From SpSt-398 sp041752235 (GTDB lineage: Bacteria > Bacteroidota > Bacteroidia > Chitinophagales > Chitinophagaceae), in contig JBGSHM010000002.1 in assembly GCA_041752235.1 (NCBI GenBank), positions 124,001 through 188,000 of the forward strand: a stretch of 64,000 nt of DNA. Direction: 5' to 3'. A program made the position numbers and the translations under genes. Every line of letters starts with the position of its first letter. Within the stretch, counting starts at the first letter, position 1. Of the stretch, positions 1-8,518 are shown piece by piece. The notes beneath the pieces are model-generated. The model made no database searches, had not been told where the DNA came from, and saw nothing but the letters and a program-made list of their open reading frames with translations.

Positions 1-1064
1 GCGACCATACCGGCTATTATTCATTACCGGATTGGTACCCCAGGTTTCACATTACGGCCATTACACATCGAAAAAATGCTGTCTATCCCGCTACTATTGT
101 TGGCATTCCGCCGCAGGAAGATGCCTGGCTTGGGAAAGCCACTGAAAGGATCTTTCTCGCCCCAATCAAGATGACCATGGTGCCGGAGATCATGGATATG
201 GATATGCCGGTAGAAGGCGTATTTCATAACCTCGTTATCACGAAGATCAATAAGGAATATGCCGGTCAGGGCCAGAAAGTGATGAATGCCATGTGGGGTG
301 CCGGGCAAATGATGTTTAATAAAATACTGGTGCTGGCTGATGGGGAAACACCGATCAGTGATTATTTGCCACTGTCGCAGAAGATATTTCGGAACCTGAA
401 TCCCGCAACCGATCTCTATTTTTCCCAGGGACCCATGGATGTGCTAGATCATAGTTGCAGTAAACTGGGATTTGGGGGGAAAATGTGCATGGATGGAACG
501 AAAAAAACAGAGGAAGAGATCGATGAGCGCTATCAATGGAAACCGTGTGGAGAAGGTTGGTCAGATGAGGTAGTCAAAAACTTCCCCGAGATCATTTCCG
601 TAAACAGCCAATTGCTGAAACATCAGATACCCTGCCTTATCGTTTCCATAAAAAAGGAAAGAAAGGGCCATGTTTCCGACCTCCACCAGCGGCTCTTTAG
701 TCGGCCTGAATTGGAAAGCATAAAATTGATCCTGTATGTAGAGCATACCGTAAATGCGCAGCATTTAGGAACGGCCCTCTGGCGTTTTTGCAATAACCTT
801 GATCCTAAACGGGACCATTCCCTGCATCAAAGAGAATTGGCCGCTGGTAATAAACTCTTTGCCTGCATGGGCCTTGATGGAACAAGAAAGACAAAGGAAC
901 ATGACGATTTTCACCGGGATTGGCCCAATATCATTGTCGCCGCCCCTGACACAATTCGTTCGGTAGATGAGAAATGGGCTCAATTGGGTCTGGGCGAATT
1001 TCTTCCATCGCCTTCACTACAATTCAAAGATCAGGTGTATGGGGAAGAGGCGGTGGTAGCGTGA
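1..1064 (+). CDS. UbiD family decarboxylase, 5'-truncated by the window edge
   Basis: This is the C-terminal part of a UbiD-type decarboxylase, a family that uses prenylated FMN to decarboxylate aromatic or unsaturated acids. In Bacteroidota the usual role is in menaquinone synthesis. The reading frame is open from base 3 with no start inside the window, so the gene begins upstream. Visible family features are the DHTGYYSLPDWYPR stretch, the IVGIPPQEDAWLGKATER segment and the EGVFHNLVITKI segment. The exact substrate cannot be read from this fragment. The stop codon (1062-1064) lies inside an inverted repeat that also holds the stop of the convergent neighbour. The last codons (V-V-A-stop) run into that repeat. 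No UbiX partner is in the window. Confidence 0.9.
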   Translation, partial: DHTGYYSLPDWYPRFHITAITHRKNAVYPATIVGIPPQEDAWLGKATERIFLAPIKMTMVPEIMDMDMPVEGVFHNLVITKINKEYAGQGQKVMNAMWGAGQMMFNKILVLADGETPISDYLPLSQKIFRNLNPATDLYFSQGPMDVLDHSCSKLGFGGKMCMDGTKKTEEEIDERYQWKPCGEGWSDEVVKNFPEIISVNSQLLKHQIPCLIVSIKKERKGHVSDLHQRLFSRPELESIKLILYVEHTVNAQHLGTALWRFCNNLDPKRDHSLHQRELAAGNKLFACMGLDGTRKTKEHDDFHRDWPNIIVAAPDTIRSVDEKWAQLGLGEFLPSPSLQFKDQVYGEEAVVA

Positions 1065-1096
1065 GGCGTGAGACGTGAGACTCCTCACGCCTCACG
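1060..1096. repeat. GTGAGGC-type heptad inverted repeat between convergent genes
   Basis: A perfect 13-bp inverted repeat: CGTGAGGCGTGAG at 1060-1072 and its complement at 1084-1096, with an 11-base loop that holds another GTGAGAC unit. Both convergent stop codons are inside the stem, 1062-1064 for the UbiD gene and 1092-1094 for the DUF3857 gene, and they pair with each other. It probably acts as a bidirectional transcription terminator. Its units match the large arrays near 60.6 and 63.6 kb. Confidence 0.85.
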
Positions 1097-2987
1097 ACTT
1101 CTTAACCACAATCCGCTGCTTTTCCTCCTTTAACACTTCTTCAAAGAATTGCTTTACGAGTTTGAAATCAACGGCAGGAATGTGGTGCTGCAATAATTTT
1201 AGCTCTACAACACTGTGGATGGTCTTATTTGACTCATCAAACCAATAGTTTGAACGATAGGTTGCATAGGCATTATTAAACTCGCGTGGTTTGGGTAATG
1301 CATCCACCAGAAAACCATCCGGAAGTTTGATCTGGGTGGTATCCAAATGAACAAAGGGGTTTCTGAAATAAAAATCCAACTTTCGGTTTTCGTTTTTGGG
1401 CATCACCCGGGTCCATAATTTATAAGGGTGGGGGGCCAGAAATATTTTATTGCCGGCCGTAAATTCCGGAATTTTTTCAAACTGGAGTTTCAGATTGACT
1501 TTCTCCTTCTCTTTGGCCATCAGAAAATCATCCGGTTGTTTAAATCCCAGTGTAAAAACGATTGACTCTTTTTGGTCATCTCTTTTTTCCTTCAGAATAT
1601 AATCGATCATATCCTTAAATGCCCCGGTCGAGCGTAAACTGGACTCGATCATTCCTGAAGCGTCTGCTGAGAGTTCAATCTTATTGTGAATAAGAAAACT
1701 GTTGGCCTCTGCCGTACTCTTGGGGGTCGGTACTAATATGCCGCCATTCTCGGTAACCAGCAAGGCATTTCGGTTTTCGGTATTTGTTCCAAGTACCCCA
1801 AACTCAGCAATATTACTTGTGCATTCTAACCAAATTGAATCCTCAGGTTGCGGAATACATAGGATGGCATGATTAAAATTATGAATTGGGAAAGCTGGAT
1901 CTGCAGGGAGTGAATTATATTCAGAATTAATGATCGCTATATGGCTTCTGACCCCTACAGCACCAAGTGCTGCTTTCATGTAATTACTTAAACCTTTACA
2001 ATCACCATACTTTTTTTGGTCAGTAAATGTTGCAGAAAAGGGCTTTACTCCGCCTATCCCTAGTTGGATACTTACATATCGAAAATTATCTTGTAAATAC
2101 TTGTAAATAATCTGCGCTTTTTCCCGATCCGAATTCGAACCTTTTACCAAATCCTTAAAAAAATTGACCCTATCTTGAGGTAATTCATCAAGTCCCACAT
2201 ATAACTTGCTTAACCATTGCCCAAAAGATTGCCAGGAACTTAATTCACCTGGATAACCGTAATGTGAAAAATTATTCAAAACAAGGTCAACTGACGGGTA
2301 TCGGTCAATTTGATTGACCGCGCCCTCCTCGTATTCAAAAGGCGGGAGATTCCGGGTTGTCCAGAGATATGATTTTGCCTTGCCCAGATCTTTAATAACG
2401 GGTTTGATGTCAATATTTTTAGCACGATATCGTAGAACTAAACCACTAGGAATCACAGCTTCAAATAACGATTCCACGATCGCCTCACCTGGGTTCAAAA
2501 TTTCGTACCCGGGAAGTTTTAAGGTTCCTTTAAATTTCTGAACATACTCAATTTCCACAGTCACAGGGTAGGAGGGGGCGGGAACATCTACATAATAATA
2601 TGTTCCTTCATCTATCAACCCCTCTCCAGTTGCCTGCATCATCATATCTTTCTTTTTAAATCTGGCGGTTTGTTTTCCTGATTTATCAAACACTTTAAGG
2701 TCCATTTCATCCAGGTTGATATATTTAGTGGAGAAAAGGGCAACCAGAAGCGAACGTCTTCCATCTTCGTTCACGACTGAATATATATGCTTTCTTGAAT
2801 AGGTTGCCTTTTCGAGATCCTCAACTACTACACGCTGAAGGTCATATTGCGTGATCACACTCGCATCCTTCTTCACTGAGTCGGGGAGAGAGGAAAGGTC
2901 ATATGAAACAGTCTGAGCATCTGCCGTAACGCCAAGCAAAGTAAAAATCATCAAAAAAATGAGATTTGGTATTCGTTTCAAACTCAT
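1092..2987 (-). CDS. DUF3857 / transglutaminase-like secreted protein
   Basis: A 631-residue protein with an N-terminal signal peptide ending near residue 25 (LLGVTADAQ), then a DUF3857 beta-rich region and a transglutaminase-like core. The core keeps the catalytic-type motif GDCKG with Cys330, followed by HNFNHAIL and a WLECTS segment that could supply the His and acidic residue. The family is common in Bacteroidota and its substrate is generally unknown; a cell-envelope or periplasmic role is likely. The start ATG overlaps the 3' end of the upstream DUF3857 gene by 4 bases, so the two are probably translationally coupled. The stop lies in the heptad inverted repeat at 1060-1096. Confidence 0.85.
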   Translation of the reverse strand: MSLKRIPNLIFLMIFTLLGVTADAQTVSYDLSSLPDSVKKDASVITQYDLQRVVVEDLEKATYSRKHIYSVVNEDGRRSLLVALFSTKYINLDEMDLKVFDKSGKQTARFKKKDMMMQATGEGLIDEGTYYYVDVPAPSYPVTVEIEYVQKFKGTLKLPGYEILNPGEAIVESLFEAVIPSGLVLRYRAKNIDIKPVIKDLGKAKSYLWTTRNLPPFEYEEGAVNQIDRYPSVDLVLNNFSHYGYPGELSSWQSFGQWLSKLYVGLDELPQDRVNFFKDLVKGSNSDREKAQIIYKYLQDNFRYVSIQLGIGGVKPFSATFTDQKKYGDCKGLSNYMKAALGAVGVRSHIAIINSEYNSLPADPAFPIHNFNHAILCIPQPEDSIWLECTSNIAEFGVLGTNTENRNALLVTENGGILVPTPKSTAEANSFLIHNKIELSADASGMIESSLRSTGAFKDMIDYILKEKRDDQKESIVFTLGFKQPDDFLMAKEKEKVNLKLQFEKIPEFTAGNKIFLAPHPYKLWTRVMPKNENRKLDFYFRNPFVHLDTTQIKLPDGFLVDALPKPREFNNAYATYRSNYWFDESNKTIHSVVELKLLQHHIPAVDFKLVKQFFEEVLKEEKQRIVVKKS

Positions 2988-4942
2988 GGCCTGGCTTTTT
3001 TCTTGATCACATATTGTTCATTCAGGATGTCGAACAATTGCTTATAAAATTCATGAAAGGCCCCATACTCCTGAACAGAAAAGAAGGGTTTCTTGAAATC
3101 AATGGTGATCCGCATGGAAAGGCGGTCATTGGAAACCTGTGAAATCCGGGTAATGGAAATGCTTGTATCCGGCATGATCATCCGAAGGTTTTTAGGTACT
3201 GCATCCCATTCATATCCTTCCGGAAGAAATACATTCCCCGTGATCAAATAGGACTGATTGGCCCCAAAAAATACATCGGCCTGACGGGTATCGGCAATAA
3301 ACGGATTCTTTTCCAGCCCGGTGAATTTATTAACAGACAAAAAGAGATAGTCGCCTGTACCGTTTATTGTTTCTGTAAATTGGATATGCTGTACAAAGGG
3401 TAACGAATCCGAATCCTTATTGTCAAAGGTCACACTGTCAATTTGGAGATTTGGGTCATCGACACCCATAAATCGCTCCTTGAATTCTTTTTCCCCCTTT
3501 CTCGCCAATTCGATCTTGCGCAACCGGGAATAATCTATACTGGTAATATCTTCCTTTACCTTGACCTTCCCATCGGCTTCCACATGCCCATTGAGTACAA
3601 AAACCTCCTTGTACGTTTCGTTGGGATCCCAAAGGGTTACCCATCCCCATTCTCCGGTATCAATCTTTTCAATGACCAATCCCTCGGTCATCAGTACATC
3701 ACGGGGAATAAGATGGGTAGGGGTTTCCTTTTCAGATCCATCCAATACATATACCTTGCCCCCAATGGTCACATGGGCTAAAACTTTATTGAATTGATTG
3801 AAACCAGGATAGTCATAAGTCCCCGCATCCGTAGCATTCACCATACCATTTTCATGCGTACTAACCAAAACGGGTTTAGCATCAAGACCGGCATTGCGAA
3901 GTAAATTCACCAGGATAAGATTGATCTCCCCGGCCGTTCCCTTTTTGTCCTTCCAGGCTGCCTTCACGCCATCCAGGGCCCAGATGCCGTAGTATTCATT
4001 CCATGCCATGTTCTTCCGCACATAGGCGTGAATGGTCTTCATCCGGCTATAATCATCCTTTACCTGGGCCAACTCCAGATCCAGATCAGTGGTACGGGGA
4101 ATATCCCTTTTCAATTGTATGCCAAAATCCTCGTCTTCCATCAGAAAACGAATCACTTGCAGCCAATTGATGTTTCTGTTTTTCCACAAACCACTGGCCT
4201 CTTTATAGGCGGATATAGTAGTTTCCAATCGATCCATATAGGCCTCTTCGTTGATCACATTACTCTCATTGCGAAAACCGGGTATCTCTTTCATCAGATA
4301 GGACTGAGCCACCCGGGCCCCCTTGCTTTCTTCCTTGCGTTCATACTTTCTGGAACAAAATGGGGTATTGCGCATCTGGATATAATCGGGAAAGTCCAAC
4401 ACATACCGGCTCACCTTTACCGGTATACTATGCTGAAAATACCAGTTGATCAATCCGATACCGTTGTGCTTGTATTTGTATTCAATAATGCTGCCCACCT
4501 TCACTTCAGGAAAGGTGAACACCTTTTCGGCAACCCGCTTATTGATGCTCTTGTCAAATATCTGTTTCTTATCCACCTTGGTAATAACAACTTTTCCCGA
4601 TGGATCCAGGTTATAGGTCTGGGCTACAACATCTCGTATGCTTTGATCCTTGTCACTGGTACTATAACGTAAATGAATATCAGCCCGGTCAAGTCCTTCT
4701 TTTTTAAGAATCTTTATCCTGACCCGCTTTTCCAATACAATCCCGATCCCGTCAATATAGGCGAGCTCGCCATCCTCCACCAGGATCATGGCTTCTGCCT
4801 CAGGATCAAATGAACATTGGGTCAATTCCAGATCAGCCTTATCAACGGTACCGAAGGGGGGAATCTCTGTATCTTTGACTTTCTGGGCTTTGATATGTAT
4901 GACCAATAAAGCAAAGAGAAGAAAGAGGAGGCTTTTTCTCAT
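2984..4942 (-). CDS. DUF3857 protein with a degenerate transglutaminase site
   Basis: A 652-residue paralogue of the next gene, with signal peptide (MRKSLLFLLFALLVIHIKAQ), DUF3857 region and transglutaminase-like fold. Where the partner has GDCKG, this protein reads KKGTAGEIN, with Ala337 in the Cys position, so cysteine catalysis is not expected. A later His (LAHVTI) and Asp (YVLDGSE) are kept. Inference: a non-catalytic binding partner of the active-type protein encoded immediately downstream. It overlaps that gene by 4 bases and starts 25 bases from the divergent TraB gene, so the two directions share a short promoter region. Confidence 0.85.
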   Translation of the reverse strand: MRKSLLFLLFALLVIHIKAQKVKDTEIPPFGTVDKADLELTQCSFDPEAEAMILVEDGELAYIDGIGIVLEKRVRIKILKKEGLDRADIHLRYSTSDKDQSIRDVVAQTYNLDPSGKVVITKVDKKQIFDKSINKRVAEKVFTFPEVKVGSIIEYKYKHNGIGLINWYFQHSIPVKVSRYVLDFPDYIQMRNTPFCSRKYERKEESKGARVAQSYLMKEIPGFRNESNVINEEAYMDRLETTISAYKEASGLWKNRNINWLQVIRFLMEDEDFGIQLKRDIPRTTDLDLELAQVKDDYSRMKTIHAYVRKNMAWNEYYGIWALDGVKAAWKDKKGTAGEINLILVNLLRNAGLDAKPVLVSTHENGMVNATDAGTYDYPGFNQFNKVLAHVTIGGKVYVLDGSEKETPTHLIPRDVLMTEGLVIEKIDTGEWGWVTLWDPNETYKEVFVLNGHVEADGKVKVKEDITSIDYSRLRKIELARKGEKEFKERFMGVDDPNLQIDSVTFDNKDSDSLPFVQHIQFTETINGTGDYLFLSVNKFTGLEKNPFIADTRQADVFFGANQSYLITGNVFLPEGYEWDAVPKNLRMIMPDTSISITRISQVSNDRLSMRITIDFKKPFFSVQEYGAFHEFYKQLFDILNEQYVIKKKARP

Positions 4943-4967
4943 GTGGTAAGATTTAATGATTTAGAAA

Positions 4968-5945
4968 ATGAAAATAATGAATTTTTTAAAATCCCTGCAA
5001 GTTTACAAATTGATAATACTACTGTTACTGATCTTGGTCAATTCGGGTTGCGGATCGTCCAGAAAAATTATAACAGACCCTGAAACGGCACCCCTGGAAA
5101 AAACCCTGCTCTGGCGGATTACCGGAAATGGGATGACCCAGCCCTCTTACCTTTTTGGAACCATCCATGTGCTGTGCAAAGAAGATGCGCTTTTGAGCGA
5201 TAGTCTCCGGTCGGCCATCCGCAGAAGCCAGGGCATTTATTTTGAAGTGGACATGGATAACCTGGTGGAAATGATGGGAGCCATGACCGGAATGAAAATG
5301 AAGAATGACACGACACTTGCCGATCTGTTGGACAAGGAAAAATATCAGAAAGTAAAGGCCTATTTTACCGAAAAGGGAGGACTATTGCCATTCTCGATGC
5401 TGGAGCAATACAAACCATTCCTGGCCGCATCCACACTGATGCAGGACAACCTTCCATGTGACCAAAATATCGCGATGGAGCAGGTGATCATGAATGAGGC
5501 AAAGAAAAATAAGAAAAAGATCAATGGGCTGGAGACCTTGGCCTACCAGATGAGCATATTTGATTCTATCCCCTATAGGCAACAAGCCGACTTGCTGGTA
5601 AAATACATTGATGCGGATACGGCTTCTGTGAATACGGCCCTCGAAGATTATAAGTCTATGGTAAATGCCTACAAATCACAGGACCTGGAAAAACTCGAGG
5701 CCTTGATCAACCAGGAAGATATGGGTGTGGCCAATTTTGAAGATCTGTTGTTGAATAACCGAAACCGCAACTGGGTGGTCAAACTAAAAACGCTTTTGCG
5801 GGATAAGACCTTTGTGATCGCGGTAGGAGCGGGGCATTTACCGGGGAAGAACGGTTTGATACAATTACTTCGTGAAGCTGGCTACACCATTGAACCGGTG
5901 GACAACCGGGTGGAATATAAATCAGTTCCCGTACAGGAAATATAA
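4968..5945 (+). CDS. TraB/GumN family lipoprotein
   Basis: A 325-residue protein of the TraB/GumN family, thought to include metal-dependent peptidases related to Tiki. A hydrophobic leader ends in the lipobox LVNSGC with Cys28, so it is probably lipid-anchored. The N-terminal family motif is YLFGTIHVLC (Gly64-His67) and the C-terminal one is AVGAGHLPGKNG near residue 287. Between them is an all-helical segment rich in Lys and Glu. The gene is monocistronic: it is divergent from the DUF3857 pair and is followed directly by a strong hairpin terminator. The family call is firm, the substrate unknown. Confidence 0.88.
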   Translation: MKIMNFLKSLQVYKLIILLLLILVNSGCGSSRKIITDPETAPLEKTLLWRITGNGMTQPSYLFGTIHVLCKEDALLSDSLRSAIRRSQGIYFEVDMDNLVEMMGAMTGMKMKNDTTLADLLDKEKYQKVKAYFTEKGGLLPFSMLEQYKPFLAASTLMQDNLPCDQNIAMEQVIMNEAKKNKKKINGLETLAYQMSIFDSIPYRQQADLLVKYIDADTASVNTALEDYKSMVNAYKSQDLEKLEALINQEDMGVANFEDLLLNNRNRNWVVKLKTLLRDKTFVIAVGAGHLPGKNGLIQLLREAGYTIEPVDNRVEYKSVPVQEI

Positions 5946-5975
5946 AACCCGTCCGCCAAAGGTGGGACGGGTTTT
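5944..5975. terminator. Bidirectional terminator between TraB gene and ndk
   Basis: AAAACCCGTCC at 5944-5954 pairs with GGACGGGTTTT at 5965-5975 around a 10-base loop. The A-tract and T-tract on either side make it work for both convergent genes. Confidence 0.85.
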
Positions 5976-5996
5976 ACCTATTCGTTGAAAAAGGAA

Positions 5997-6413
5997 TCAG
6001 ATCCGCTCCAGTACGGAGAAGAAAAAATCTCCTTCTATTTTAGCATTCTCATCGCTATCACTGCCATGAACGGCATTTTCGCCGATGGAACTGGCAAATT
6101 TCTTACGAATGGTTCCTTCAGCAGCTTTGGCGGGATCGGTGGCGCCGATCAGGGTCCTGAAATCAGCCACAGCATTTTCCTTCTCCAGGATTGCTGCGAT
6201 AATAGGCCCGCTGCTCATAAAATCTACCAATTCCCCATAAAAGGGACGCTCTTTGTGGACCGCATAAAACTCACCCGCTTTTTCCGCGCTCAGTTTGGTT
6301 TGTTTCAGGGCAATGACTTTAAAACCCGCTTGGATCATCATGTCCAGGATCGCCCCGGCATAACCTCTTTTCATGGCATCGGGCTTGATCATGGTAAGTG
6401 TACGATTACTCAT
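5997..6413 (-). CDS. ndk: Nucleoside diphosphate kinase
   Basis: Transfers the gamma-phosphate from ATP to nucleoside diphosphates through a phospho-histidine, balancing NTP and dNTP pools in the cytoplasm. At 138 residues it has the usual family length. The start TLTMIKPDAMKRGYAG is diagnostic, and the active-site His is His116 in ENAVHGSDSDENA. It is convergent with the TraB gene, with a shared terminator, and divergent from the DHH phosphoesterase. A TATCTTTG box on its strand (6441-6434) could be the -7 element. Confidence 0.97.
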   Translation of the reverse strand: MSNRTLTMIKPDAMKRGYAGAILDMMIQAGFKVIALKQTKLSAEKAGEFYAVHKERPFYGELVDFMSSGPIIAAILEKENAVADFRTLIGATDPAKAAEGTIRKKFASSIGENAVHGSDSDENAKIEGDFFFSVLERI

Positions 6414-6433
6414 ATTGTGTGTGTTTTGCGCCG

Positions 6434-6441
6434 CAAAGATA
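6434..6441 (-). promoter_or_regulatory. Putative -7 box for ndk
   Basis: Read on the minus strand it is TATCTTTG, an exact match to the Bacteroidota -7 consensus TAnnTTTG, 20 bases from the ndk ATG. The -33 position, TTAG at 19 bases, is weak. Confidence 0.4.
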
Positions 6442-6472
6442 GAATCTCCGACGATAATTCCTAAATTAAAGC

Positions 6473-6480
6473 TACTTTTG
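6473..6480 (+). promoter_or_regulatory. Putative -7 box for the DHH phosphoesterase gene
   Basis: TACTTTTG matches TAnnTTTG. It lies only 10 bases before the ATG, which would imply a very short leader. No clear -33 box is seen. Confidence 0.3.
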
Positions 6481-6490
6481 CCACCGTTTT

Positions 6491-7498
6491 ATGAAACCCC
6501 TTGCTGATCTTTTTCCGGAATTACACATCCCCCGAAAGGTGGGCATCACCATGCATCAAAAACCCGATGCGGATGCGATGGGTTCCGCCATGGCCCTTTC
6601 CGCCTTTCTACAGTTGCTTGGGCACCAAGTTAAAGTCATTTCTCCCACCAATTGGGCAGGCTGGCTGAACTGGATGCCGGGATCTAAGGAAGTGATTGAT
6701 TTTGACCGACACCGTGCCGCTGCCGAAGAAGGCCTGAAGGGGATCGACTGGCTGTTCTGCCTCGATTTTAACCACCTCGACCGGACTAAGCATCTCGCGC
6801 CTGTTCTGGCAGCACTGGATTGTACCAAAATCCTTATTGACCACCACCGCGAACCTGACGAGGTAACATTTCAATACGGGGTGAGTGATACCTCCAAATC
6901 GTCCACCTGTGAGATGATCTATGACCTGATCATTTCCTCCGGGAATGCCGATAAGATCAATAACTCCATTGCCGATTGTATTTACGCCGGAGTCATCGCT
7001 GATACAGGGTCCTTCCGCTTTTCATCTACACACGCCGGGGTTCATCGCCTCGTGGCCGACCTGAAAGAACGCGGATTAGAACATATGCATGTGCATGACC
7101 AGCTTTTTGATAATTACCTGGAAAATCGCCTTCGCTTTATCGGTCACGTGCTACTGCACCGCATGGAAGTGATGTATGAATATAACACCGTCCTGCTGAC
7201 CGTGCCTAAATCAGACCTCCTCCGTTTCCATATCAAAACAGGCGACACAGAAGGCCTGGTCAATTTTCCCCAAACTATTCAGGGGATCAAAATGGTGGCC
7301 ATTGTGATCGACCGTGACGAGGAAAGAAAATGGAGTTTCCGCAGCAAGGGAGAATTTGACTGTAATACCTTTGCCCGAAAATATTTTGAAGGCGGCGGAC
7401 ACTATAACGCCTCCGGTGGCAGAAGCTCAAAAAGCATTGAGCAAACGGTGGTTGATTTTAAACAAGCCCTCAAAGAAAACAAACACTTACTCGAATAA
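6491..7498 (+). CDS. DHH-family phosphoesterase, NrnA-like oligoribonuclease / pAp phosphatase
   Basis: A 335-residue DHH/DHHA1 protein. Family members degrade nanoRNA and dephosphorylate 3'-phosphoadenosine 5'-phosphate using Mn2+. Motifs in order are HQKPDADAMGS (residues 22-32), FCLDFNH (about 89-95), the DHH motif LIDHHREPD (Asp117-His119), GVIADTGSFRFSST, and the C-terminal DHHA1 glycine motif GGGHYNASGG. It is divergent from ndk and followed 29 bases later by the FKBP lipoprotein gene, so those two may be cotranscribed. NrnA-like is the best call; other DHH activities cannot be excluded. Confidence 0.9.
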   Translation: MKPLADLFPELHIPRKVGITMHQKPDADAMGSAMALSAFLQLLGHQVKVISPTNWAGWLNWMPGSKEVIDFDRHRAAAEEGLKGIDWLFCLDFNHLDRTKHLAPVLAALDCTKILIDHHREPDEVTFQYGVSDTSKSSTCEMIYDLIISSGNADKINNSIADCIYAGVIADTGSFRFSSTHAGVHRLVADLKERGLEHMHVHDQLFDNYLENRLRFIGHVLLHRMEVMYEYNTVLLTVPKSDLLRFHIKTGDTEGLVNFPQTIQGIKMVAIVIDRDEERKWSFRSKGEFDCNTFARKYFEGGGHYNASGGRSSKSIEQTVVDFKQALKENKHLLE

Positions 7499-7527
7499 CA
7501 CGCTGACTCAATAGTAAAAACAAAACC

Positions 7528-8499
7528 ATGCAAAAAAAGCCCCTGCTCTTATTACTCCCATTCCTGATATTGGCCGTTAGTGCCTGTAACCAGGGATCCT
7601 TTAAAAAAACCAAAAGCGGACTGGTTTACCAACTGTTTGCCAAAGGTGACCCCAAGGATTCTTTGCTGAAAACAGGTTGGGCCGTTAAGTTTGATTATGT
7701 ACGCAAATTCAATGATTCTGTATTGTATGACAGCCACGGCAAAATGCCCGGTTTCGCCCGTGTGGAAGTTTCGCCAAACACCCAGTACAGCATCCTCGAA
7801 CTCCTTCCCTTGATGCGGAAAGGGGACAGCGCCGTAGCCATCGAAATGGTAGACTCGCTCATCAAAAGAGGCGCACAGATCAATATGAATGTAAAAAAAG
7901 GTGACCGCTTTGTAACCACCTTCCGGATCATCGAAGTGTTCACGGTTGATTCGCTCGCCCAGGCAGAATACACCCGCGAAATGAAGAAGGATATGCCTCG
8001 GCGTTTGAAAGAACAAATGAGCCAGGTAGCAGAAACGCGTAAGAAGAATCTGGAAGAAATGCAAAAATCAGGTGAAACAGCTCGTGGTATCCAAACAGTG
8101 GAAGATTACCTCAAAAAGAAAAATATTACCAACGCCAAGAAAACGGAGTCTGGTGTGTTTTACACGATCCAGGATCCTGGTACAGGCCCAGCCCTGAATG
8201 CCGGTAAGTATGCCCGGATCAAATATTCCGGTCGCCTGATGGCCAATGACAGCACCTTTGAATCGAGTGTGTACCCACTTCAGGTGGGCGTTGGTGGAGT
8301 GATCCATGGTTGGGATGAAGGTTTGGTGGTATTCAATCAGGGTGGAAAAGGCACACTGTATATCCCCGGTTTTCTGGCCTATGGCAGCCAGGCTGGCCCT
8401 GGTGGAAAAATATTTGAACCCCTTGTTTTTGATATCGAGGTACTCGAAGTATCAGATGAGCCAATTGCCCAACCCGATATCGTACCCGGAGGTCAATAA
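7528..8499 (+). CDS. FKBP-type peptidyl-prolyl isomerase lipoprotein, two-domain
   Basis: A 323-residue lipoprotein: leader MQKKPLLLLLPFLILAVSAC with lipobox Cys20. The first half (about residues 28-135) resembles a divergent FKBP fold. A Lys/Glu-rich helical linker of about 50 residues follows. The second half (about 205-310) is a canonical FKBP domain with VIHGWDEGL, GGKGTLYIPGFLAYGS and a closing VFDIEVLEV strand. It probably assists folding of envelope proteins in the periplasm. The gene ends at a terminator shared with convergent folP. Confidence 0.9.
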   Translation: MQKKPLLLLLPFLILAVSACNQGSFKKTKSGLVYQLFAKGDPKDSLLKTGWAVKFDYVRKFNDSVLYDSHGKMPGFARVEVSPNTQYSILELLPLMRKGDSAVAIEMVDSLIKRGAQINMNVKKGDRFVTTFRIIEVFTVDSLAQAEYTREMKKDMPRRLKEQMSQVAETRKKNLEEMQKSGETARGIQTVEDYLKKKNITNAKKTESGVFYTIQDPGTGPALNAGKYARIKYSGRLMANDSTFESSVYPLQVGVGGVIHGWDEGLVVFNQGGKGTLYIPGFLAYGSQAGPGGKIFEPLVFDIEVLEVSDEPIAQPDIVPGGQ

Positions 8500-8518
8500 A
8501 CAAAAAACTCGTTGGAAT

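Noticed and set aside
4028..4672. 214-codon + strand frame
   Set aside because: Antisense to the DUF3857 gene, whose family features are clear. No independent evidence.
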